Source: Astatotilapia calliptera (lineage: Eukaryota > Chordata > Actinopteri > Cichliformes > Cichlidae). Taken from it: 64,000 nt of DNA. The stretch lies in contig NC_039323.1 in NCBI RefSeq assembly GCF_900246225.1, positions 23,384,112-23,448,111 on the forward strand. Reading direction: 5' to 3'. The notes under the pieces were generated by a model. That model saw nothing but the letters and a program-made list of their open reading frames with translations. It searched no databases and was not told the origin of the DNA. Numbering within the stretch: position 1 is the stretch's first letter; each line of letters begins with the position of its first letter. A program made the position numbers and the translations under genes. Below are positions 1 through 10,320 of this stretch, piece after piece.

Positions 1-151
1 GGTCGCAGCCTGCGGCGCTCCACCCTCAGCCCGCAGTCGTCCATGGACAGCGACCTGGGAGCATCTGAGGCAGAGGATGACTCCATTGCTCTGGGATACA
101 AGCTGCAGGACCTCACTGATGTCCAGGTTATGGCCCGGCTGCAGGAGGAGA
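1..151 (+). CDS. slain1: slain1 exon (partial at window edge)
   Basis: Frame 1 is open from base 1 and encodes SLRRSTLSPQSSMDSDLG through DVQVMARLQEE. Donor gtaagt starts at 152. The exon ends after the first base of a Ser codon, completed by GT at 587-588. The true exon start is outside the window. Confidence 0.93.
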
Positions 152-414
152 GTAAGTAGCAGGACCTCCGTCTGCACCCTGACTGCACTTCCTGATTTTT
201 GATTTGAGTTGTAGACTGTTGATTAGTTGTTTGCTCCGCCTGCCAGAGTGCTTAAAATGCACTATAAATCTGAATCTTTATACAGAGAGAGATGTTTCTG
301 AAATGATTTCAGGACAGTAGAAATCATTCTGGCTGTTTGGTCACTTTTTTATGGTTATCTGTGTCATTTGAGCCAACTCACTTCTCCTGCTGTCCGTCTG
401 TCTATCCCTACTGT

Positions 415-445
<31 letters not shown>

Positions 446-1271
446 TAATAATTTAACATATGGCACCAGATCTCAGAGCCCATCGCTACTTCAGCTTCAT
501 TAACCCCAGGAGGTGATGACTGTGTGTGTGCGTGTGCGTGTGTGGTGGGTGTTTTGCACGCTGGTCCTCATATCTCGCTCCCCCAGGTCTAAGGCAGGAC
601 CTCGCCAGCACCTCATCCGTCCTGGCCAACCGCCGCAGCCAGAGCTTGACCTTCCAGCTCAGCCAGCTCAGCGCCGGTCCCGACCTGGAGGAGGAAGACG
701 AGGAGGACGACGAAGACTACGGTCTCCTGCCGCCACCACAGCCACGCCTCACCCGCCTGCCCCACTCCCACACTTTCTCCAGCATCCGAGACTGGCGAAG
801 AAGCACCAGTTCCCTGTGCACCCCTCCTTCCACCCCCTCCACCCCCCCGTACCCTTCCGCTGGGTTCGCCGTTCAACCTGCGCTCCAAGCCCAGTCTCAG
901 GGTCTTGGGCTGGGGCTGGGAGTGGGCAGCACCTGCGCAGCCGAGCAACAGTGCTTCAGACCAGGTTCAGGTGAGGAAAGGGGGAAACTCGATGTAAATA
1001 AAGAAACAAGGCTGTTGTGCGGAATTATCAAGGAACAGATTCCTTTTCAGCTCATTCTTCTGGTCTTCTGCTTCCTGAGAGACCAGAAGAATAGCTGGTG
1101 TTAGTGAAACTTTCATGAAAGTGGATCTAACACTTTTGATCTCAGACACTTAAACTCTAATACGTTGTGAGAATGTAATCAAATTGTAAGTGACTTTTAA
1201 GGACACTCGAGCCTAACATTAGCTTATAACAATATCAAAAATGAATGTCTATGAGAATATACATGTACAAA

Positions 1272-1350
<79 letters not shown>

Positions 1351-2811
1351 ACTCCAAATTTATGAGTATATCACCTCTTTTTCTTTTCTTTTCTTTTCTT
1401 TTGTCTATTAAATAAGCTGAAAGCCTGACTGTACCTTTAATCTCAGAGTGTAGTCCTTTAATGAGGATGAACCAAAGCCTGATTTTAAGAATCTGGCACT
1501 AGAAGGTATTTCCATCCATCAGCAGACATGGATTAAAACTACTGATGATCTTTTGATAGAATCAGCACCTATTAATGCTTTGAAGAGTACTAATATAAAT
1601 TATCTCTGTGTTTATGTTTTGTGCGTGTGATATTTGTGTGTATTGCTGTGTACGTGTATGACGTTGGACATGTTGTTTTGGGGGGAAAACTTCATCATGG
1701 CCTCCAGCCGAATATGAGAGTAAGTCAATAACATGGTTCAGTATATCTAACCTCATACATCATCTCTGAACATTAATTTGAGTATTTTTTTCTTCTAATT
1801 GTGAACCTCGCCCCTTTAACACTGTGACGGTGTCTCGGTCCTGACCTCGCTGACGCTCTACCTGCTTCATAAACTCTTTCTAATCCTCTTGTACAACTGC
1901 TCTTAAAGCTCTCGGGCTGGCATGTGTTTCCATTTTGAGGCGGAGACTCCGAGAGTTTGATGGGATTACAAGTTAGGAGTGTATATCTGACTGTGGGGGG
2001 CTGGAAACTGTTAGCAGTATAAAGAAGATCAGAGGCTGCTTTGAGGCATCTTTAAAAAATAGTTCAGCATCTGAAGGTTTCTATTTGTCTCTGTGTTTTT
2101 GTTTGGAAGCTTCTCTGTTTGCAGACTCTGCAGATAACTTTATTAATCTGGCCTGGCGCAGCTCTGGACGCCTTAAATCTGTTGGCTGTTTTTGTCTGTG
2201 TTAGATAAGCTGCGGAGAAGCATGCCTAACCTTGTCAGAGCTCCCAGCATGCCCAGTGTGCCCATACCAGCCAATCCCAGTGCTTCCCCTTCTTTGCTTC
2301 GTAACAGCCAGAGCTTTGATTCGTCCAGCGGACTGGCTCGACTGCAGTCCTCCAGTAAGACGCTGCTTGTCTTCTCTAATTAAAGGGACAGCTCACCCAA
2401 AAATTCATTCGCCTTGAAGGCGCCGCCAGCCAAGTAAGTTTACTAACTTCAGCTTGTCTCCTCTCGTCTTCAGTCCCCTCTCCAGGCCAACTCCAAAACA
2501 GAGTCCAGAGTGTCGGGAACTTCACCTCATTGTCACGGCCACCTCTGAAGGCCACTGCCTACGTCAGTCCCACTATCAAGGGCTCCGCCTCCATGCCCAC
2601 CTCCATCAGTCTCCAGTCTCTTAATCTGAACAGCAGTGGGGGGGGTGGGGCCAACAGCGGGATCCCTTTGCTTAGTAAACCTGCAGGGACACCCACCACC
2701 TCAAACACTGCACGCAGCAGCCTGCCCCGCCCTGCCTCCTTTGTTGGTACCACAAGCTCCACCCCCCGCAGCAAGGTGGCCCAACCAGCACGAAGGTAAA
2801 CTTTAAAAAGA

Positions 2812-2851
<40 letters not shown>

Positions 2852-3281
2852 GCGCAATCTGAAGTAACACAAACCTACCTCATTGGACTATAGTCAGTAA
2901 ATGTGTAAAATAATGGATTACTTTTTAAAAATAAAGAGTACTGTGTAATTTGTTCATTTGAAGCAACAACTCTCATCAAACACTGATGTTGCTGCACTCT
3001 CCCTGGAGCACATGGTATTAGATTCATTTGGACTCACACTAAAAGTTTGAAATGAGGCAAAGCACCGAGTGTTACTCGTCATCCACACCGCACTGGTGGG
3101 GTTCCTGAGACATGTGGCTCCAGCGAATGTCTGTTAGATTTACCTGTTGTGGAACATCATGTCTTTGTCTGTCCTCTGACTTTAGTCGTCCTCCTGTTCC
3201 CTCAGTTTACTGACTCCTCCAAAGAGCTTGTCCACCTTCAGTGCCCTCCGCGACAGCACCTGGCGAGACGGCTGCTACTGA
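1..3281 (+). CDS. slain1: slain1-like SLAIN-motif protein, 3' part (5 coding exons)
   Basis: SLAIN proteins are cytosolic microtubule plus-end factors that work with EB proteins and ch-TOG to sustain microtubule growth, notably in axons (family knowledge). The window starts in frame inside an exon. Joined exons 1-151, 587-970, 2205-2354, 2474-2795 and 3206-3281 give 1083 nt, or 360 residues plus stop, and all splice phases agree. Recognisable SLAIN1 blocks are LTDVQVMARLQEES, an acidic stretch followed by LPPPQPRL, SHTFSSIRDWRRS, DKLRRSMPNLVR, PLKATAYVSPTIKGS and the C-terminus STWRDGCY. The IPSPGQLQNRVQSVG and KATAYVSP blocks fit SLAIN1 better than SLAIN2, from memory of the human proteins. 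The tail is Ser/Pro-rich and low in predicted structure. The N-terminal coiled coil lies before the window. Family call is near certain; paralogue a or b cannot be assigned. Confidence 0.93.
152..586 (+). repeat. slain1 intron with poly-C run
   Basis: Intron between the first two slain1 exons in the window. It contains an uninterrupted C homopolymer of about 29 bases at 414-442, a likely length-unstable tract. Nothing else is recognisable. Confidence 0.8.
587..970 (+). CDS. slain1: slain1 exon with acidic run and LPPPQPRL block
   Basis: Acceptor cccccag ends at 586 and donor gtgagg starts at 971. It encodes LRQDLASTSSVLANRRSQS, then an acidic E/D run and the SLAIN1-like HTFSSIRDWRRS. It enters and leaves in phase 1. 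The downstream reading to 1104 is intronic read-through. Confidence 0.92.
971..2204 (+). repeat. slain1 intron with (CA)n microsatellite
   Basis: Intron of 1.2 kb. A CT/CA compound microsatellite covers about 1272-1347 and a short pyrimidine (TTTTC)n tract covers 1379-1401. No coding potential is seen. Confidence 0.85.
2205..2354 (+). CDS. slain1: slain1 exon, DKLRRSMPNL block
   Basis: Acceptor tgtgttag ends at 2204 and donor gtaaga starts at 2355. The G carried from 970 plus AT makes Asp of DKLRRSMPNLVR, the most conserved SLAIN-family phrase here. It is followed by a Ser/Pro-rich segment ending in GLARLQSS. Confidence 0.93.
2474..2795 (+). CDS. slain1: slain1 exon, SLAIN C-terminal Ser/Pro region
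   Basis: Acceptor cgtcttcag ends at 2473 and donor gtaaac starts at 2796. It encodes IPSPGQLQNRVQSVGNF, PLKATAYVSPTIKGS, a Gly-rich spot, then SSTPRSKVAQPARR. A (TG)n microsatellite begins 18 bases into the following intron. Confidence 0.92.
2814..2845 (+). repeat. (TG)n microsatellite
   Basis: About 15 TG units just inside the last slain1 intron. The (CACACA)n reading on the other strand creates spurious His/Thr-rich open frames. Confidence 0.95.
3206..3281 (+). CDS. slain1: slain1 terminal coding exon
   Basis: Acceptor ccctcag ends at 3205. The first T completes Ser after AG from 2795. It encodes LLTPPKSLSTFSALRD then STWRDGCY and TGA at 3279-3281. The WRDGCY terminus is a family hallmark and fixes the end of the protein. 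Confidence 0.94.
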
Positions 3282-4330
3282 TGGACGTGACGTTTGCGGC
3301 GGCGCAGTAGTGGCAGCAACACCCCGCTGGTTGGGGCGACTCGCTGCACTTCAGCATCAAGGGTTTTTTTTGTTTTTTTGTTTTTTGCCCGTGGAGATGC
3401 TGAAAGGTTTCTGACCAAAAAAAGTGACTGTTGATGACCTTAAATCTGAGATCCTGCATAGAAAGGTCGGCCGAGGGTCTTTGTGAACCGATCTCTCAGA
3501 GTCTATGCAGAATTTCTTCGGGGAAGTCGGGTTTTCTTAATCTGCGTTTGCACGTCAGCCCTTGAATTCACTGACTGCTTCACAATCGACGAGTGTGGTC
3601 TGTGCCAAGGGGGCGCTGTTCCCTGCTGCTCTTGTGCAATAAACCGCTGGCTGATGGGTACCAGTAATACTAACCCGCTGAAGAGGGCTGCCAGTTTGTT
3701 TGGGTTTTTTTAATGAGCCTCGTGATGCTGTGTGTGTTTGTTTATAACACATTTATTTTGAATAAATAAATAATTTTGACTAATCAGGAGATTTTTCCCT
3801 GTGGCAACGAGCGCCCACAATGCTGCTAAAGTTTAATCAGTCCCTGTGCATTTGGGTACAATTACTCCAGTTTTTACAATAAACGTAATAAATGACGTAT
3901 TCGTGTACAAATCTAACTATTAAGTGTGCATACATATATATTAATTGATCCGATATTTGATTTTAAACGTGACGCTTGACCAAAATATCTGAATGTTTAC
4001 ACAAGTTTTGTGCATATTAACACTTTAAAACTGTCTGACTGATAAGAGGAAACGGTTCTTGTTGCACTTTTGTATAAAATCTCTCAACTTTGTTTCTTTT
4101 TTGTTCTGTTTACTAACACTTGCACTTCTTTTTTTAATATATCTGTATTTGATTTTATGGATTTAAAGTGAGTAAACGGCTGTTAGTAAAACGTTCTGGG
4201 GATGTTTCACAGTTAACACGCAGCCTAATGTAGCACCGTCTGTTTGTAATATTTGACCACGGCACATTTCACAAAACCCTGACACTTTTGTTACTGTGAT
4301 AGACCGAATGAGTGAGCATTTTAATAAAAT
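3282..4330 (+). other. slain1: slain1 3' UTR, probable extent
   Basis: Non-coding sequence after the slain1 stop. Candidate polyadenylation hexamers AATAAA occur at 3638, 3761, 3765, 3878 and 4323, so the cleavage site is ambiguous. The upper bound is set by the last hexamer before a SINE-like repeat. Confidence 0.55.
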
Positions 4331-4439
4331 ATTCTAAATTAAAGCTGTTTTTATGTTTGCATGAGTGAAACACTGTAACAAAGTGGAGCAGACTTCTTCA
4401 GCATCACTTAAATTGTGGAAATGGTCAACGCTGCCACCT

Positions 4440-4595
4440 AGTGGTATAATATTTTAATGGCCCCGGCGGGGGTTTGACTCCACTGAACGGCTACATTGAG
4501 GTACCCCTGAGTAAGGTACCGTCCCTACACGCTGCTCCCCGGGCGCTGCATTGGTGGCTGCCCACTGCTTCACACCACCACCATTAACAGGTTCA
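4440..4595 (+). repeat. SINE-like fish repeat
   Basis: The phrases TTTGACTCC, then GAGTAAGGTACCGTCC and CTGCTCCCCGGGCGC followed by TGCCCACTGCTTC match a dispersed teleost SINE body with a B-box-like start, from memory. Boundaries are approximate. Confidence 0.6.
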
Positions 4596-4599
4596 GCTC

Positions 4600-5430
4600 A
4601 TGGTGTTATTTCTTGTTTTCAGTAGCAACCGATGCCTATGATTGTGCCAGAGCACAATGGGCATTTAAGATTTCACACAGGTGCTTGGTTGTTACAGTCT
4701 GGAAATGGAATGAAGGTGAGTTATTAACCCTCTGTGTGCGCACCTCCAAATCACATGACTGATTTAAGCTGACATAAAAACAAGCTGCAGCCACGCTGAG
4801 TCTCTATTTCAGCTCGTGTTGAAAGTTTGGACTTCAAAGTATACACCAGTTTTGAAATTTTCATTAAAGGCCACTAAATCCAGAGATATGAAAAAATATA
4901 TATAAGCGATGCCTTTTTCTATATACTAGAAAGAAGAAATGAAAAAAGAAGAAGAAAGCATTTTCTAAGGACAGTCCGAAAACTGTAAAGACAAAAAAAA
5001 GCCAACTCTTTCCTGTTGGTGGAAAAATGTACCCTGTCAACCAACTTTGAAGAGGAAAAAAAAAAGGCAGCATGTGGGATTTGGTTGTTTAGGAAGAGGG
5101 GAAGGTTTGAGAGTGACAGCAGCGAGACGGAGCGAGCGAATTGGAGAGAAAGGTAGAGAGAGCGAGAGATGAGAGATTTGTGACATTTAGTGTGTTATGT
5201 AGTCGTTGTTTTGTGTGTTAGTGAGGGTGCTAATGACTGTCACAAAGGCAGATTGCAATGTAAACACTGTCCAGGTGGAAAACAGGAGCAGTGATACACC
5301 TGCTGTCAGGCCTGCAGGGTTTATCCCTGTGGTGTTCTCCTCTGTCTTGTGGTGGATTTTGTGTCAGTAAAATCTTTTACTGACACAAATAATTTGTGGG
5401 GCATCTTATTGTGACACCTGACTGTTTTCT
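4600..5430. other. intergenic DNA, no gene seen
   Basis: Low-complexity A-rich and GA-rich sequence, including a purine tract around 5100-5180. No conserved coding frame. A short inverted repeat (TCAGTAAAATC / GATTTTACTGA type) occurs near 5365-5390. Confidence 0.5.
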
Positions 5431-5439
5431 CATTTTAGT

Positions 5440-5697
5440 TTTAGTGACTTTGAACGTGACATGGTTGTTTGTCTTCGTGAAGATCTGCTGGATCTGCTGT
5501 CTCTAGAGTTTGAAGAGACTGGTCTGAAAAAGAGAAAATGTCCAGTGAGCAGCAGATCCCTGTTGATGTCAGATAATGGCCAGACTGCTTCAAGCTGCTG
5601 GTGGTGTAATGATCTAGAGGACATTTTCTTTGGACTGAGCTGAGCATCACTTAAACACACACACAGTAGTAGGTGTACCTAATAAAATAACCAGAGA
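5440..5697 (+). mobile_element. Internally deleted Tc1-like element
   Basis: It carries GTGACTTTGAACGTGACATG and GGTCTGAAAAAGAGAAAATG, which match the start of the transposase region of the Tc1 family also present at 59948-60875. It ends with AGGTGTACCTAATAAA, the terminal motif of that family. Most of the transposase is deleted and the frame is dead. Confidence 0.7.
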
Positions 5698-6689
5698 GAG
5701 TACGTCCGTTACAGCTTGTAGAATTATCATTAATTAGTCAGACTTTGGGTCAGCAGCGATAGGCTCCACTCAGTTTCACTGTTGATGTCAGTATTTGCAT
5801 ATAAAGCCTGAAGTTTTTTAAATGATCATGTACATGCAGAGTTGTAGTTCCTGATAGTGACCACTAGAGGGCAGTTATCTTGTAACAGGGCAGCAGTGTG
5901 ATCAACAGAAGTCACCAGAACAATTACTTAAATAATTCTCTGTATTTTGATATGATTTAAAAGGATCACCTGTGTTCACTGACTTTTTTTTTTTCAAAGA
6001 AATACACTAAACCCAGTCCATAAAGATCCTGAAACACTTCAGCGCTGACCATAAACCCCAAAGGAGAGCATTAAAAAAGCGCCCAATGTTTTTAGAAGGT
6101 TCGGGTTTTCTCAAAGATTCAGAGAGTCTAAAACTTTGAAAGAAAAAAAATTGAAGGTATGACAGCAAAATAACTCTTAACCTCTGGGTTTATTTAAAAG
6201 TCTCACTTTGGATGGAAGGATCTAACAAGTTTAGAATTTTTGAGGTGTCTCCTACATTTTTGAAACCCATCATTCTGAGGAAAAGTCTGACAAGCTTTCA
6301 GAGAGAGCTTCTCATCAGATTTCTGAGGCTGATGCCATGGAGTAATGAATCAAGACCACTACAGTGCAGGGTGATACTGACAGTGGGTTCACTCCTATAA
6401 TAATTTTTATGATCTTACACCCAGTTGAAGGACTTACCAACACTAAGGAACACGGCAAACACTTGAATTAAAAACAGGCAACAGCCTTTAATTTATTTAA
6501 AAAGCAAAAAAGCACAAAAAAAACCGACCCAAATATAACAAGAGAAATACAGAAATTATTGAACTGTTGATGATATTTCAAGAAAGTCATGGAAATTCAT
6601 CACCCAGGTTTTCACAGGTTCAGATTTTCACTTATATTTGAATTCAACTTTTGATTTCATCAGCTGCCCCTCATTTCTTTATATTTTGC

Positions 6690-7275
6690 TTTCAAGGAGT
6701 TCAACTTTCTGGTCAGTTTTCAAAGTGCTCTTGAGCAGTAGTTCTCCAGCTTTCTGAAGATCTTTTACTGTGTTTATTTGTGCATTTGCTGCTTTTTCAC
6801 TCATTTTCAGTCGTTTTTGTTATGCCACTTATCACTCAAGCATAAAAAGGCTCCTAAGTCACGGGATGAGCCAGTGTTGTTTCTACACATCTTTAGGCAC
6901 TTTTTTAAGCAGCCTGTAACAAAAACACATCATTTGTTCCAATTTCTTTGAATCTATGAAAAATACAAAAAAGAACACAAGTCATGTCCTTATAGAAAGA
7001 GTAAAGAATCTGACACAGGACCTGATAGATTCATCTGGACCTTCAGCTGATCATCTATTGTTCCTCATCAGAAATGGTCTCAGTGGCTGTCAACAAGCCA
7101 TTCTTAAGGAAGGGAAACGGAGAGAAAAGGCTGAGGTATGAAAATTATGAAAATCATCTAAAGGTAGAAACACCCAAAGAAGAGCTTTGAATGTCCTTCA
7201 AGAAGCCTGGAGAACTATTCCTGAAGACTACTTAAAGACATGACAAGAAAGCTGCCTAAGAGAGTTTGCCTTATT
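6690..7275 (+). mobile_element. Tc1/mariner relic, decayed
   Basis: The segment GAATCTGACACAGGACCTG to TTAAGGAAGGGAAACGGAG around 7008-7122 resembles a teleost Tc1 transposase central region. The tail at 7180-7275 (GGAGAACTATTCCTGAAG, then GACATGACAAGAAAGCTGC) is nearly identical in reverse complement to 57905-58010. No intact frame remains. Confidence 0.65.
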
Positions 7276-7498
7276 TACTGTATTTACATGTATGTTTAAA
7301 AACGTGATTTATTTAAAGATGTACATAGCAAAGTATAAAGAATTCCCTGTATGATCCGAAGTGTTGAGTCCCCAGTTTACCGACAGAGGGCCGCGCAGAC
7401 CCCGATGATGTAACAGCATGTTGGGTCTCATCAGAGATGACGCAGAGAGAGGAGCGCTCACTCTGACACTTTTCCCGCGGACAGCAGAGACTCTTGTC

Positions 7499-7724
7499 CA
7501 GGGGTGCCCAATCCCAGGCCTCGAGATCTACTATCCTGCAGCTTTTAGATGCATCCCTACTCCAACACAGCTGAATCAAATGGTTTGATTACCTCTTCAG
7601 CATGCCATCAAGTTTGGCAAAGGCCTGATAACAAGCCATTCAGTTGATCCAGGTGTGTCAGAAGAAGGATGCGTCTAAAAGCTGCAGGACGGTAGCTCTC
7701 GAGGACTGGGATTGGGCACCCCTG
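7499..7724. mobile_element. Palindromic hAT-type MITE with 8-bp TSD
   Basis: A 226-bp element with terminal inverted repeats CAGGGGTGCCCAATCC and GGATTGGGCACCCCTG. The repeats extend inward (CTGCAGCTTTTAGATGC / GCGTCTAAAAGCTGCAG). It is flanked by a perfect 8-bp duplication CTCTTGTC at 7491-7498 and 7725-7732. The 8-bp TSD and CA(G)GGG ends fit hAT. There is no coding capacity. Confidence 0.9.
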
Positions 7725-7732
7725 CTCTTGTC

Positions 7733-8085
7733 AAACAGTAACATCCATGAAACGTTAGAAAACAGCGGCAGTGCTTCTGCTCCGGGTATGTTTACTGATA
7801 CACGCCCTCATTTTGCTTAATCTCGATTACCGCACGCATTCCTCTAACAGAGTGAGACATCGCGGTTTATATAGACGATCTTCGGCCCCACACGCCCAGC
7901 CTCAGCACCAGTGCATCTCCTCTCCGCGGGGTGCCTCCTCCTTCTTTCGGCACCAGCATCACAGGAACCCTGACAGACACACAGACGGAGGGAGGGAGGG
8001 ACGAGGCCTCGGTGATCGCGCTCCCCGCTCCAGAGCTCGATTCCTCGCGGTCCGTTATGTCTTTGAGCCTGCTCCCCCTCTCGCC
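7733..8085 (+). promoter_or_regulatory. fam171b: fam171b GC-rich 5' region (promoter/5' UTR, inferred)
   Basis: Base composition shifts to GC-rich with many CpG from about 7860 into exon 1, as at vertebrate CpG-island promoters. No TATA box was found. The frame of fam171b stays open upstream of the ATG at 8086 as far as 7771, but contains no in-frame ATG, so the extension is read as 5' UTR. Confidence 0.45.
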
Positions 8086-8284
8086 ATGCCCGCCGCTGAA
8101 CGCCACCCACCGCCGCTGCTCCTCTTCTTGCCGTCGCTGCTGCTGATCTCCTGCCTGGATGGGGCGGCGAGGGCAGCAGCGGCACTGGAGGAGGGCGGCG
8201 GCCTCACGGCCGGGGCCGGAGACCCGTCCGGCACCTACACCGCCGCCTCGAGCCGAGCCGCCACCCTCTCGGCTCTATCAGCAG
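8086..8284 (+). CDS. fam171b: fam171b exon 1 (signal peptide)
   Basis: ATG at 8086, then MPAAERHPPPLLLFLP and a leucine-rich core, then an Ala/Gly-rich stretch. Donor gtaaac starts at 8285, phase 1. This exon is the most divergent part of the gene. Confidence 0.88.
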
Positions 8285-10241
8285 GTAAACATAAACAAAG
8301 AGGAAGGGGGTGTTTGCTGGAGGATGGAGGGGGGTGGATGATGGAGGAGGGGGATGTCATTGTTACTGAAAATGGAAATCAGCTGCAGAGGAAACAGTGG
8401 GGCATGACTGATGGTGCAGGTGCGTTAATAAAGGGGGCTTTCTGCAATAAATTAGGAAATCAGGAGCGCACTGATACACTGCTGGACTGGAATCAGACAG
8501 TCCAGTGTAATAGGATTAATAGGAGGAATATGGAGGTGTGGAGGATTAGGCTTTTATCTTTTTGGCCTGAGCAGGTGATGTCTTAATGGGAGACAGGGAG
8601 GGAGGGGAGTGTGGTAATCCTGTGCTGCTCTGCTGATACAGTAAGTAAAGTCTGTGTTTACATCCTGTCCCTAGTGAACACACAAAGGACAGCTGAGGCT
8701 GTGTGTGTGTGTCCGTCAATAACAGCAAACAGTGCATTGTTTATCTGGAAGCTCGTATTTAAAAGTCAGACTGCATCTCTTCTGTGCTGTCGTTCGGTTC
8801 CTGGATGTATTTTTCCACCCTCCCCGCAGAAGTGCTCGCCTCATCACTTTTTCATGGCGAGAGAAAGGTTACGGAGCACGCAGGAGGGACACGTGCAACC
8901 CAGATCTCCTCTTTTTCCTCTGGCATCTTCTTTGCAGAGCCTCAGTTTGCCCTGAAGGTCCTGGTGAGAGATCTGGTGACCCGCCAGCCCCTGTCGGGGG
9001 CTTTGGTGGACGTCTACGTCAACCACACCTTGAGGACTTCTGCCCAGACCGGGGAGATGGGGGAGGTTCTGCTCTGGGTGCCGTACAGCCCGGGCCTCGG
9101 TCTGACCCTGCTGGGCAGCATGGGAGGCTACGTGCCCAGCCTGCTCCCCTGGAGCACCAATAAGAGACCAAGTGAGTAACCAGCAGAGGTGGGCAGATCG
9201 AAACAATTACTGATATCAGTACTGGATCAATACTTTATTTCTATCCTCAAAGTTCAGTATGTAGCCCACTGAATTTTATTAAATAATTTTAATTTTCAAT
9301 TACCAAGTAAATACAGGGCAGATATTACCAATACCAATACTGGTATATCGGTACTGGTATTGGTGAGTATTGTTATTGGTCTAAAGTGCTTTAGAGACAG
9401 AATTCAGAAAGTGGGCTTACTGCCAACCTAAAAATGACCAAACCAGTAAATAATTTTTTAAAAGCTGACGTAAAAAACCCAAAAACAAGACTGTGGAGCT
9501 TACAGTATTGCTAGCACAGTTCCCACACACTCAGACACACACAAACACACTCGCCTCCATTATTCATTGTCATTATAGATTAATGAAGTGTCAGCGACAA
9601 CACACAACTTGTCTCTGAGGTTTGTCCACGATGAGGCGATTTATGTTCCCAGTCGAGTGTAACTGAGCGTGGCGTCCTGTGCTCGCCTCATCGATCGCTC
9701 TTGGAGTCGAGGTGTCTGCCTCAGGCCGGCATGAGACCTATGCTTGTCTCAGCAAAGTGTCTTTGTCCTGCCAGAGCAGGGGGGTGGTGGGGATGTTTTT
9801 ATTCTGCTGGCCTTAGTGTGGAGAAGGGGCAAGGGAGCAGGTGGTGATTCAAAGGGAAGTGGGGAGCAGGTGTTATGGAGGAGAAAATGCAGGAAGGGTG
9901 GGGGGAACAGTTGCATTAGCAGAGACGCCTCCCTTTTGTGGTGCTGAGCCAGACAGCTGAACTCTGCTGTGCTCCAATGTTTGGACGCCCTCTGCTGTTG
10001 GATTTGTAGCTCTACAAGCTACCAAACCAACAAACAAACACACCAGCAGATGTTATAGGTCATGAAAACCTGACAGATCGTTGTTGTTCTTCTGTACTTG
10101 TGATTGGCTCCTGATCTTTCTCTTTGTTCTCTGGCAGTTTTCTCCTCTGTCACGTTGCTGCTGCTGCCTCACAGTCAGGGGAACATCTGGCTGTATGAAG
10201 ACTCCGTGCTCATCACCGGGAAGGTACCTGGTGAGTTCCTT

Positions 10242-10320
<79 letters not shown>

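Noticed and set aside
3238..3459. - strand 73-codon frame over the last slain1 exon
   Set aside because: It is antisense to a conserved coding exon and UTR, with no recognisable protein features.
8611..9206. Longer upstream open frames joined to fam171b exon 2
   Set aside because: The acceptor at 8937 joins in phase with exon 1 and gives the conserved ectodomain start. The upstream reading has no family similarity.
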